DNA of 12,484 bases from an uncultured Bacilli bacterium (GCA_910580135.1 CAJTXC010000035.1:1-12484), one strand, 5' to 3'. Positions 1 through 6,575 are shown, numbered from the stretch's first letter. Made by a program: numbers and translations. The notes: generated by a model not told the origin, from the sequence alone.

Positions 1-527
1 ATTATAATAAGTAAAAATGAACCGCTAATTCCTGGTATAACCTTTCCTATAGAATATATTACACCCGCTAAAAAAAGATTAATAAAACTCGCAAAACCAG
101 AAACTGTTTCGGCATCTAAATCTAAATTAAAAAACGTTTTAGAAAAAATCCATAAGGAAAACGATAAAATAAAAGTAATTACCATTGCTATATAATTAAT
201 CTTCTTCCCCTTTTCTTTTACTTCTCTAAAAAGAAATGGCACACCACCTAATATAAGCCCAATAAAAGCAAACTTAGTAGCTACTTCATGTCTTTCATAT
301 AAAAACATAATAACGTTGCTAAACCAAACTGCACCTATTAAAATCCCTATTCCTAAAATGGCTAAAAAAGTAAAGTTTTTTTTAAAATCTTTAAATAAAT
401 TAGTAAGTGCATTAATCATCTTATCGTAAACGCCCAATATAACTGCAACAACCGCTCCAGATACCCCAGGAGTTATCATGGCTGACCCCGCTAATACACC
501 TACAAAAAAAAGATAAATAAAAGACAT
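1..527 (-). CDS. DUF368 family membrane protein (PopT-type), 3' end beyond window
   Basis: This is a partial gene: the ATG is at 525-527 and the reading frame stays open to base 1, giving about 175 residues. The product is very hydrophobic, with several membrane segments. It shows the DUF368 signature near the N-terminus (ITPGVSGAVVAVILGVYDKM, about residues 18-37) and a second related copy, GKVIPGISGS, about 150 residues in, which is the internal repeat expected of the family. DUF368 proteins (PopT) have been described as undecaprenyl-phosphate translocases that recycle the lipid carrier for cell-wall synthesis; that role here is assigned from the family. An AGGTGA ribosome site lies four bases before the ATG. 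The gene follows the DUF3048 gene by 38 bases and is probably in the same transcript. The start region lies inside a perfect inverted repeat, listed separately. Confidence 0.85.
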   Translation of the reverse strand, partial: MSFIYLFFVGVLAGSAMITPGVSGAVVAVILGVYDKMINALTNLFKDFKKNFTFLAILGIGILIGAVWFSNVIMFLYERHEVATKFAFIGLILGGVPFLFREVKEKGKKINYIAMVITFILSFSLWIFSKTFFNLDLDAETVSGFASFINLFLAGVIYSIGKVIPGISGSFLLII

Positions 528-556
528 ATAATCACCTAAATAATTATATGTCTTTT
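519..556 (-). promoter_or_regulatory. 14-bp perfect inverted repeat enclosing the DUF368 ribosome site and start
   Basis: Bases 519-532 (AAAAGACATATAAT) are exactly complementary to 543-556, with a 10-base loop. In the minus-strand transcript the Shine-Dalgarno AGGTG lies in the loop and the ATG lies in the 3' arm. The stem has only two G-C pairs. It could be a weak terminator for the upstream DUF3048 gene, since T-rich sequence follows it, or a structure that limits translation of the DUF368 gene. The repeat is plainly present; its function is inference. Confidence 0.5.
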
Positions 557-565
557 TATAAATTA

Positions 566-1636
566 CTATTCTATTGTTAAAGTTTCTTTGTCAGGTTGTA
601 TTTGAATAAATGTATTTCCATCGTTTACAACTAATTCTTTTCCTGTTGCTTTTACTTTATAAATGGTTTGACTAGAGCGTGATGACTTCTCCCATGTAAT
701 AGGAATAGCATAGCCTTCCGAAATAAAGTATCCTTCCCCGCTTCCGATGTTATTTAAGTCTTGTCTTCCACCAGAATAGCCATCATTTAAAGTATAATTA
801 TGTACTTTATAAGTGATTATGTTTTTAGCCGTGTATTGCATGCCGGTTACATAGTCTTTATGTTCAGTATTGTTTTGATATCTTTTATATACCTTATTTT
901 CAGTATCATACCCATAGCTTGTCAAATGAGTCTTAGAATATGGAATCCTAACCGTGTTAGCAGGTATTGCACCTTCTATGTTTGCCAAATCAATAGACTT
1001 TGATTGATATTTTAATAATAACTTTTTATCTGATGTCATTCTATAACCCTTTTTGTTAGCTGCTGCTTTTAGTTTTTCCATAGTTGTATAAGCTCTATGT
1101 TCTCTTGCTATTTTTCTTAAGTTATTATCCCAAGTAAACGCACTTGAATTATCAGCATTAATGTTATTTATTCCAAGTGAAGATATATCGCTTTGTGCTC
1201 TTGGGCTCCATCCAATATGAGCATATATCGCATCGTTTTCTAACACATAATCCAAATAGTAATGTCTTGATGATCTAACTGATGCTACTCTTGCAGTATC
1301 TTTATCTTTAAATACTGCCATCATTCTAGTTATTCCACCTTCTACTATCATTTCATAAGTTATATAGGCATCTTGCAATCCTGCTTGATACCCCCAAACA
1401 GCCTTATTATTATTTATCATAACCGCAATTGGCCTTGAGGTTGAACTTAAGTCAACTATGTTTATTTTCTCTTCTTCCTTTGTTATTTTTTTCTTTTTTG
1501 GCACTTTTTTTTCTACTTCTTTATTACCTGTTAAAAGAAAGTATGTAAGCACTCCAATTATTAATAAAAGTACTACTACCATTATAATTTTTGCTTTTTT
1601 ACTAAGTTTTCTTTTTCTTCGTTTTTCCTTCTTCAT
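566..1636 (-). CDS. DUF3048 domain protein, YerB-like, membrane anchored
   Basis: The product has 356 residues. A very basic N-terminus (MKKEKRRKRK) is followed by one hydrophobic segment at about 16-36, then a Lys/Glu-rich linker to about 60 and an extracytoplasmic domain. DUF3048 features are clear: RPIAVMINN (about 68-76), YEMIVEGGITRMMAVF (about 94-109) and VRSSRHYYLDYVLENDAIYAHIGWSP (starting at 120). The C-terminal half contains SGGRQDLNNIGSG and a beta-rich end, matching the second DUF3048 domain. Bacillus subtilis YerB is the familiar relative and its function is unknown. YerB is a lipoprotein, but no lipobox Cys is present here, so this copy should be held by an uncleaved signal anchor. 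The ATG is supported by AGGAGAAG six bases upstream and a good promoter. The DUF368 gene follows 38 bases downstream. Confidence 0.88.
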   Translation of the reverse strand: MKKEKRRKRKLSKKAKIIMVVVLLLIIGVLTYFLLTGNKEVEKKVPKKKKITKEEEKINIVDLSSTSRPIAVMINNNKAVWGYQAGLQDAYITYEMIVEGGITRMMAVFKDKDTARVASVRSSRHYYLDYVLENDAIYAHIGWSPRAQSDISSLGINNINADNSSAFTWDNNLRKIAREHRAYTTMEKLKAAANKKGYRMTSDKKLLLKYQSKSIDLANIEGAIPANTVRIPYSKTHLTSYGYDTENKVYKRYQNNTEHKDYVTGMQYTAKNIITYKVHNYTLNDGYSGGRQDLNNIGSGEGYFISEGYAIPITWEKSSRSSQTIYKVKATGKELVVNDGNTFIQIQPDKETLTIE

Positions 1637-1663
1637 ATTACTTCTCCTATTCTATATAATTCT

Positions 1664-1692
1664 ATTATACTATCATTTGGAATATTAAACAA
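1664..1692 (-). promoter_or_regulatory. Promoter for the DUF3048 gene
   Basis: The minus strand has TTGTTT (1687-1692) as a -35 element, a 17-base spacer and a perfect TATAAT (1664-1669) as the -10, about 28 bases before the ATG. The -35 directly abuts the T-tract of the preceding terminator, so the two units are separated with almost no spare DNA. This is a sigma-A-type consensus seen by eye. Confidence 0.65.
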
Positions 1693-1728
1693 GAAAGAAA
1701 AAAATAAGCATACTGTAAATGCTTATTT
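1690..1728 (-). terminator. Rho-independent terminator after the 301-residue protein gene
   Basis: Bases 1702-1711 and 1719-1728 form a perfect 10-bp stem (AAATAAGCAT with ATGCTTATTT) with a 7-base loop. On the minus strand it is followed by a run of T broken by single C residues. It begins 5 bases after the stop codon at 1734. Confidence 0.85.
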
Positions 1729-1733
1729 ACTAA

Positions 1734-2639
1734 TTATTTTATCTTTTCTATTTGTTTAAATACATAGTTATTATCTTCTTTTTCAAATGTTAACTTATAC
1801 TCTGAAGCTTTATCCTTATAATCTGATAAATCTTCTAATATTAAATCACTAGTTCCAGTATCATAATTCATTTGTTTTTGTTTTATTGCATTTTGAAAAT
1901 TATTAGCATCTTCTATATTCGAAAATACACCAACGAGACCTTCATCATAATTTTCATTATAAACAACTACATATTCATATAATTCAATTTTATTACCAGC
2001 CTTTATAGCTTTATATAACTCTTTTCCATATCTATACCCAGTATAATCTCCAGCTACTAAATCTGCTAAATAAACGTCATTTTCTTTATTATAAGTCATA
2101 CTTAATGTATCAATACCATATGAATCAAATGATTTTGCTATATATTCAGTATTTTCTCCAAATAACTTTTTATAGCTTTTTTCTAATGTAGAAGATTTTA
2201 AATAATCTGGCTCAAGCTCATACTCATCTATTTTAATATTACCTTCATATAAATTTTTTTTATCAACTTCATTATTATATTTAGCAAAAGCTAATCTATT
2301 TTTATATTCATAAGACAAATCATCTGGTTTAATTTTATTTTTAGAGTATAATTCTTCATCACTGGCTTCATGAGTATAAACACTAAATGGAATATATAAA
2401 TTCATTACTTTTTCACTATTTATATCTAATTCTTCTACTTTTTCATCCATTGTTTTAACTACTTTATTTTCATCTTTTTTGACTTGCTTATCATTTTCTT
2501 TATTTTGATAATCTTTTAACAAATAACCACCTGTAAAAATAGCAACCATTACAATTACTAATAATATTCCTTTTATAATCGCTCTTGTTTTGATAGTTTT
2601 ATTTGATGGTCTACCAACATCATTTTTTAATACTCCCAT
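1734..2639 (-). CDS. Unrecognised single-pass membrane protein, 301 residues
   Basis: I do not recognise this family. The protein has a short basic cytoplasmic tail (about 1-20) containing GRPSNKTIKTR, one membrane segment at about 20-41, a Lys/Glu/Asp-rich linker to about 75, and an outside domain of about 225 residues. The domain is rich in Tyr, Asp, Glu and Lys and contains no cysteine. It carries two stretches that look like beta-strand/helix units (about 78-160 and 215-300), including NIEDANNFQNAIKQ. No catalytic motif stands out. The GRPS core resembles an AT-hook, but it sits just inside the membrane, so DNA binding is unproven. The ATG is preceded by AAGGAGAG, and the gene forms its own unit between two terminators. 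It may be a surface or envelope protein; no function is assigned. Confidence 0.8.
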   Translation of the reverse strand: MGVLKNDVGRPSNKTIKTRAIIKGILLVIVMVAIFTGGYLLKDYQNKENDKQVKKDENKVVKTMDEKVEELDINSEKVMNLYIPFSVYTHEASDEELYSKNKIKPDDLSYEYKNRLAFAKYNNEVDKKNLYEGNIKIDEYELEPDYLKSSTLEKSYKKLFGENTEYIAKSFDSYGIDTLSMTYNKENDVYLADLVAGDYTGYRYGKELYKAIKAGNKIELYEYVVVYNENYDEGLVGVFSNIEDANNFQNAIKQKQMNYDTGTSDLILEDLSDYKDKASEYKLTFEKEDNNYVFKQIEKIK

Positions 2640-2701
2640 ATTTTTACTCTCCTTTTTATTTTAATTACAACTATATAATAACACATTACATCCTTTTATC
2701 A

Positions 2702-2743
2702 TAAATAAAGATATCTTTATTTACACATATTCTTAAATATGTG
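2702..2743. repeat. Two adjacent palindromes upstream of the 301-residue protein gene
   Basis: Bases 2702-2723 are a perfect 22-bp palindrome centred on GATATC. Directly next to it, 2724-2731 (CACATATT) pairs with 2736-2743 around a 4-base loop. They lie between the terminator of the flavoprotein gene and the likely promoter region of the next gene (AT-rich, TATTAT/TATAGT-like sequences around 2660-2670). A regulator-binding site or transcript hairpins are both possible. The symmetry is seen; the role is inference. Confidence 0.5.
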
Positions 2744-2747
2744 AGAG

Positions 2748-2782
2748 TATAAAAAAACTACTTAGAACAACCTAAATAGTAT
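2748..2782 (-). terminator. Terminator overlapping the stop of the HI0933-type flavoprotein gene
   Basis: Bases 2757-2765 pair with 2772-2780 (9 bp, one G-U in the transcript) around a 6-base loop. On the minus strand seven T residues follow. The TAG stop at 2772-2774 is itself part of the stem. Confidence 0.75.
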
Positions 2783-3974
2783 TTTTATTTATATTGTCAC
2801 ATGCCATTAAAGCACTACTAAATGCCCATGATAAATTATATCCACCGCATTTACCATCAACATCTAGAACCTCTCCTACGGCATATAATCCACCATATTT
2901 TTTTGACTCTAAATTATTAGTAAATTCCTCTAATTTTGCTCCACCACTAGTTACCTGAGATACATCAAAATCACCTGTACCAGTAACTTCAAAAGTCATG
3001 CTTTTTATTATATTTACTACTTTTGTTAAATCATTATCTGTTAAATTAGTAACTCTTTTGCCTTCTATTTTTAAGTCTTTAGTAATTACTTTTGCTAATT
3101 TATTATTAAGTATGCAAGATATGGCATCTTCTATGGTGTAATTAGAAAACGATTTTATGTAATTATATAATTCATCAGCTTTTTTATCTTGTGCATAATC
3201 TACTTTTATAAATAAGTCCTTATGATTGGGTAACTTACAAGCATACCTAGATAAATTAAATACACATATTCCAGATAATGAATCTTTGGTAAATTGCAAT
3301 TGGCCTAATTCTTCCGTTATCAAATCATCATCACCATATAATGAAACCTTTGCATTTACCCTTACTCCTGCTAAATCTTTAATGTATTTATAATTAGTTT
3401 TAAGGTTCGTTAAAGATGGATATAACTTAGTTATACTGTGTCCAAATGATTTTAGTATTTCATAACCTTTACCAGTAGAGCCAGTCTTTGGATAAGTCTT
3501 ACCACCCGTTGCGATAACAACCATTTTAGATCTTTTCTCATTATTTATAATAAATGTATCATTTTCCTTTTCAATAGCATTTACATCATAATTATACACA
3601 ATTTCTACACCATAATTTAAAAGCGCTCTTTCAAATGATTTACAAACAGTTAAGGCTTGATTAGAATATGGATAAAGTCTGTCTTCCTCGTTTGTTATTA
3701 AAACGCCAAACTCTTTTAATAAAGCGGTATAATTCATACTACCACTTTCTATTAGATCTTTAAACTCTTTAAGAGAAGAATTACTACTATAATCATCTAT
3801 TTTAATATTCTTATTTCCTATATTGCATCTTCCATTTCCCGTTATTAAAATTTTCTTACCCAACTTATCATTTTTCTCTAATAATAAAACTTTTAGACTA
3901 GGATTTTTATATTTTAAAGTAAGTGCTAAAAAACAACCAGATGCTCCTGCTCCTACTATAATTACATCGTACAT
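2772..3974 (-). CDS. HI0933/YhiN-family FAD-dependent oxidoreductase (BaiN-like)
   Basis: The product has 400 residues, the normal length for the family. The dinucleotide-binding motif GAGASG is at 8-13, followed by an acidic residue ending the second strand (LLEKND). The family signature GKKILITGNGRCN is at about 39-51, ATGGKTYPKTGSTGKGYE at about 155-172, and the C-terminal FAD-contacting block GEVLDVDGKCGGYN at about 367-380. These identify an HI0933-like flavoprotein, annotated variously as NAD(P)/FAD-dependent or aminoacetone oxidase family. Clostridium scindens BaiN, a flavoprotein implicated in bile-acid 7-dehydroxylation, belongs to the same broad family, but most members have no known substrate. 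The start is supported by GAGGTGAT upstream. The gene lies between two terminators, so it is likely transcribed alone; I found no convincing promoter in the short gap upstream. It should be cytoplasmic. Confidence 0.88.
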   Translation of the reverse strand: MYDVIIVGAGASGCFLALTLKYKNPSLKVLLLEKNDKLGKKILITGNGRCNIGNKNIKIDDYSSNSSLKEFKDLIESGSMNYTALLKEFGVLITNEEDRLYPYSNQALTVCKSFERALLNYGVEIVYNYDVNAIEKENDTFIINNEKRSKMVVIATGGKTYPKTGSTGKGYEILKSFGHSITKLYPSLTNLKTNYKYIKDLAGVRVNAKVSLYGDDDLITEELGQLQFTKDSLSGICVFNLSRYACKLPNHKDLFIKVDYAQDKKADELYNYIKSFSNYTIEDAISCILNNKLAKVITKDLKIEGKRVTNLTDNDLTKVVNIIKSMTFEVTGTGDFDVSQVTSGGAKLEEFTNNLESKKYGGLYAVGEVLDVDGKCGGYNLSWAFSSALMACDNINKNTI

Positions 3975-4004
3975 CTTAAAATCACCTCATGTATTTAATA
4001 TATC

Positions 4005-4027
4005 AAAAAAAACTAGCTTTAGCTAGT
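4005..4027 (-). terminator. Terminator at the end of the flavin reductase-rubredoxin gene
   Basis: ACTAGC (4012-4017) pairs with GCTAGT (4022-4027) around a 4-base loop and is followed on the minus strand by seven or eight T residues. The TAG stop codon at 4023-4025 lies within the stem. It separates this operon from the HI0933-type gene. Confidence 0.8.
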
Positions 4028-4670
4028 CTTCTACCAAATAAAACTCGGTATGTGGTTGTCCACATATTGGGCAAATAAAATCTTCTGGGACACTCTCTCC
4101 TTCATAGACATATCCACATATCTTACATTTCCACTTTTTAGTTTTTACTCTATTTTCTTGTTTTACTTCTTTTTCTTCTTCGTAGGTAGGAGCATTCTTA
4201 GGTGATGTTCCCTTTAGTTTTTCGTGATAATACCTATAAGTCATAGGATTATCATTTGTATAACCATCAGCCTCTATAACTTTACCTAAAAACACAGTAT
4301 GAGTTCCAGTTTCCATCATATCTATTACTTCACAAACCATTTTACCACATGAATCAGTTATCACTGGAATACCATTCATTTCCTCATAGCTAGTATCTTC
4401 AAACTTATTAGTATCACGACTAGATTTAAACCCAAACTCTCCTATTATTTTAGAATCAGAATTGTATTTTAAAATTGATAGTCCAAATTTTTTAGTTTCC
4501 TTAATTACTTTATTAGTATAATTATCATGATTTATACTAACCGCAATCGTAGGATTATTAGATGTTACTTGCATTACGCTATTTACAACACAACCTACTT
4601 TTTTATCATTTTCCTTACTTGTTACGACATATACCCCATACGATAAATTTCTTAGTACTTTCTTATCCAT
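4023..4670 (-). CDS. Flavin reductase domain fused to C-terminal rubredoxin-like domain
   Basis: The product has 215 residues. Residues 1-155 match the FMN-binding split-barrel flavin reductase family (LRNLSYGVYVVTS, VNSVMQVTSNNPTIAVSIN, FGLSIL, HTVFLGKVIEAD, YRYYHEKLKG). After a Glu/Lys-rich linker, residues 179-215 are a compact rubredoxin-like domain with an iron site of four cysteines: C182-x2-C185 and C200-x2-C203. The spacing is short, as in the rubredoxin domain of rubrerythrins. The architecture resembles high-molecular-weight rubredoxin (Hrb) of acetogens, which passes electrons from NAD(P)H to flavodiiron or rubrerythrin proteins for oxygen and peroxide removal. That role here is inferred from the family. 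The ATG lies two bases after the stop of the upstream SDR gene, with AGGAG inside that gene's end, so translation is probably coupled. Confidence 0.88.
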   Translation of the reverse strand: MDKKVLRNLSYGVYVVTSKENDKKVGCVVNSVMQVTSNNPTIAVSINHDNYTNKVIKETKKFGLSILKYNSDSKIIGEFGFKSSRDTNKFEDTSYEEMNGIPVITDSCGKMVCEVIDMMETGTHTVFLGKVIEADGYTNDNPMTYRYYHEKLKGTSPKNAPTYEEEKEVKQENRVKTKKWKCKICGYVYEGESVPEDFICPICGQPHTEFYLVED

Positions 4671-4672
4671 AA

Positions 4673-5416
4673 TTAGCTCCTTGCTGCTCCATCGACTGAT
4701 AAAATCTCGCCTGTTACGTAACTTGCCATATCACTTGCTAGAAATAAAAATGCGTTTGCGATATCTTCTGGCTTTCCTATTCTTCCAAGTGGGATAGTAG
4801 CAATTACACCCTTAATCTTTTCTTCTGGAACACTTTTCATCATATCAGTCATAATAACTCCAGGTGCTACTGCATTTACTCTTATGTTATCACATCCTAA
4901 TTCTCTTGCTAGTGATTTAGTAAGACCATTTACGGCAAACTTACTTGCTGGATATCCGCAACCTGATGGCTGCCCATATAAACTTACCATTGATGACGTA
5001 TTAAGAATTACTCCGCCACCATTTTCTTTCATGATAGGTGCAACCGCTTTAGAGCAATTAAATACCGCATTAACGTTTAAATCCATTATCTTTTTAAAGT
5101 TTTCTTCCGGATAATCATATATACTTTCCATTGCGGATATACCAGCGTTATTAACTAGTATATCTATTTTTCCATATTTATTTTTAACTTCATTAAAAGC
5201 TTCCTCTACCTCTTTTAAATCACTTATGTTAGGATATAATCCCATTACTTCATAATTTTCATTTATTTCTTTTAACTCATTAATTGCCTTATCAACTGAT
5301 TCTTTTCTTGAACCAAATAAAACAACTTGTGCATTATTGTCTAAAAACTTTTTAGCCGTTGCAAATCCAATACCACGGGTTCCTCCAGTTACAATTGCTA
5401 CTTTACCATCTAACAT
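4673..5416 (-). CDS. Short-chain dehydrogenase/reductase, BaiA/FabG-like
   Basis: The product has 247 residues, a classical SDR. The nucleotide-binding motif TGGTRGIG is at 10-17 and NNAG at 89-92. The catalytic tetrad is complete: N114, S142, Y155 and K159 (GYPASK). The C-terminus is LSVDGAARS. FabG (3-oxoacyl-ACP reductase) is the default label, but GGTRGIGFATAKKFLDN, GYPASK and SVDGA recall BaiA-type 3-alpha-hydroxysteroid dehydrogenases of gut clostridia, as far as I remember that sequence. The residues after the second strand (GSRK, 35-38) suggest NADP(H), whereas BaiA2 uses NAD and has a Glu there, so the substrate is open. The gene carries GGAGGAT before its ATG and is the first gene of a two-gene operon with the flavin reductase-rubredoxin gene. 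A weak promoter (TTAATT, 16 bases, TATTAT at 5458-5463) is possible upstream. Confidence 0.87.
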   Translation of the reverse strand: MLDGKVAIVTGGTRGIGFATAKKFLDNNAQVVLFGSRKESVDKAINELKEINENYEVMGLYPNISDLKEVEEAFNEVKNKYGKIDILVNNAGISAMESIYDYPEENFKKIMDLNVNAVFNCSKAVAPIMKENGGGVILNTSSMVSLYGQPSGCGYPASKFAVNGLTKSLARELGCDNIRVNAVAPGVIMTDMMKSVPEEKIKGVIATIPLGRIGKPEDIANAFLFLASDMASYVTGEILSVDGAARS

Positions 5417-5495
5417 ATTTATATCCTCCTATTATAAATAGTAATCATTCCTATTTTATAATATTTTGAAAAATAAATCAATTAACCAAAGATTA

Positions 5496-5530
5496 TAAAA
5501 AGAACTAGAGTTTTTTATTCTCTGGTTTTT
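5496..5530 (-). terminator. Probable terminator after the ORF6N/PLD-like locus
   Basis: Bases 5503-5510 and 5520-5527 form an 8-bp stem with one mismatch on the minus strand (a G-U pair on the plus strand) and a 9-base loop. Flanking A and T runs lengthen it, and a T-run follows on the minus strand. It is weaker than the other terminators in the window, and its orientation is less certain. Confidence 0.45.
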
Positions 5531-5565
5531 GGATGAATTAAAATTTTCTAAACACTACCTAATTC

Positions 5566-5847
5566 TTATTCTTTATATTCATTTAACAAGATTCTTTTAT
5601 CAATATTTTCCAATAACTTTTGATTTACTATATCATCACTTATTAAAGTTATAGAAAACGTTTTATAACCAATTCTGTTTATGGATGCTCCGCAGTGATA
5701 TACTTTATTTTTATCCAATATAAAATATCTATCATGAAAAGTATTATCATATATTACTTTTAAATTTAAATATTGTTTATTATATTTTTCTATATCAGTT
5801 TTACTAATCAAACTATCTTTTCTTGTTATTATAGTAACCTTTACCAT
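5566..5847 (-). CDS. Phospholipase-D-like C-terminal half of split ORF6N protein
   Basis: The product has 93 residues. It contains HDRYFILD at 38-45, fitting H-x-R-x4-D, a variant of the phospholipase-D HKD motif, followed by HCGASIN (51-57), which matches the usual small-residue/Ser/Asn stretch after that motif. Read with the gene just upstream (5856-6449) it makes the usual ORF6N-plus-PLD-like protein. If the frame is extended upstream it reads IKELMVKVTIITRK, which joins naturally to ...YADKILLEI of the other piece. One missing base, near 5856-5862, explains the split. AAAGGAG lies only three bases before this ATG, so separate translation by re-initiation is conceivable, but it may be a non-functional remnant. 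Only one HKD-like motif is present, so any nuclease activity would need a dimer. Confidence 0.6.
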   Translation of the reverse strand: MVKVTIITRKDSLISKTDIEKYNKQYLNLKVIYDNTFHDRYFILDKNKVYHCGASINRIGYKTFSITLISDDIVNQKLLENIDKRILLNEYKE

Positions 5848-5855
5848 TAACTCCT

Positions 5856-6449
5856 TTATATTTCTAAAAGAATTTTATCAGCATAAGCATCTATTATTAC
5901 TAAATCATTTTTAGCTTCTTTAAATATATCAAGTATCTTTGAATATGCGTCATAAATTTGATCACTAAAATATATTTCGTTTGTGTTTTTCTTTTCTTCA
6001 AGCTTACTAAATGATTCCTGTAATAATTTTATTTCATCATCGTGTCTTATTGTCATATTATTAAAATACTTTTGAGCAAGCAAACTATCAGATATGTATT
6101 TTCTCATATTAACAAAAGCATCCATTATTGCTATGCTCGTTTTTACTGCTATTTTGGATTTAAGAATCGTTGCAATCATAGCAACACCTTGCTCAGTAAA
6201 AGCAGTGTGTCCTTTCCTAGCACCACCTTTTGAAGTCGCAATTTGCGACTTCAAATAATCATATTCTTTTTCAGTAATTCTAAAACAAAACCTTTCTGGG
6301 AATTTTTCTTTGTTTCTTGATACTGCCTCATTAATTCTTTTAGTATCAACATTATAAAGTTTTGCTAAATCGTTATCTAATATTACTTGCTTATCTCTTA
6401 CGTTATATATCATATCTTTTATATCAATTTTATCCTCTATTTCATACAT
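5856..6449 (-). CDS. ORF6N-domain DNA-binding-type protein, truncated by a frameshift
   Basis: The product has 197 residues. Residues about 10-100 match the ORF6N domain found in phage and mobile-element proteins: RDKQVILDNDLAKLYNVDT, INEAVSRNKEKFPERFCF, and the highly typical HTAFTEQGVAMIATILKS. A helical, probably coiled-coil stretch follows (about 120-155). The segment SDQIYDAYSKILDIFKEAKN and VIIDAYADKILLEI begins the C-terminal PLD-like domain, where a TAA stop (5856-5858) cuts it. The rest is encoded in the next frame by 5566-5847. ORF6N proteins are thought to act in phage or host gene control by binding DNA; no target is known here. The start has a good GAGGTGAT site. The locus stands alone, with a possible own promoter, and probably arrived with a mobile element. 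Confidence 0.8.
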   Translation of the reverse strand: MYEIEDKIDIKDMIYNVRDKQVILDNDLAKLYNVDTKRINEAVSRNKEKFPERFCFRITEKEYDYLKSQIATSKGGARKGHTAFTEQGVAMIATILKSKIAVKTSIAIMDAFVNMRKYISDSLLAQKYFNNMTIRHDDEIKLLQESFSKLEEKKNTNEIYFSDQIYDAYSKILDIFKEAKNDLVIIDAYADKILLEI

Positions 6450-6476
6450 AGTATCACCTCTTTGGCGAAATATAAT

Positions 6477-6504
6477 ATATTAATAATAATGTTTATTATG
6501 TCGA
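6477..6504 (-). promoter_or_regulatory. Possible promoter for the ORF6N gene
   Basis: On the minus strand TCGACA (6499-6504) is one base from the consensus -35. It is followed after 16 bases by TAATAT (6477-6482), a four-of-six match to the -10. The region is extremely AT-rich, so chance matches are likely and other -10 choices exist (TATATT nearby). Confidence 0.3.
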
Positions 6505-6540
6505 TTATTGTTTTTTTATGAACATTTTATATTAATTTTT

Positions 6541-6575
6541 TAAACAAAAAAAGAAAGCCATTTCTAACTTTCCTT
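6541..6575 (-). terminator. Terminator after gatB with GAAA tetraloop
   Basis: The minus-strand transcript forms an 11-bp stem (6550-6560 with 6565-6575, three G-U pairs) closed by a GAAA loop and followed by TTTTTTTGTTT. The stop codon of gatB (6574-6576) overlaps the foot of the stem. It marks the end of the long operon. Confidence 0.8.

Noticed and set aside
566..1636. Lipoprotein signal on the DUF3048 protein, as in YerB
   Set aside because: There is no Cys after the hydrophobic segment, so no lipobox exists; a signal anchor fits better.
800..1688. Open frames on the plus strand at 800-1003 and 1458-1688
   Set aside because: They lie opposite the well-supported DUF3048 gene, have no ribosome site or recognisable domain, and their Phe/Ile-rich make-up is what antisense of AT-rich Lys-rich coding gives.
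5417..5565. Small gene or riboswitch before the BaiA-like SDR gene
   Set aside because: No open frame with a ribosome site and no conserved leader was recognisable; only a weak promoter and the probable terminator at 5496-5530 are visible.
6450..6573. Regulatory RNA in the gap between gatB and the ORF6N gene
   Set aside because: Apart from the gatB terminator and a weak promoter match, the sequence is low-complexity AT with only 5-bp inverted arms around GTTT.
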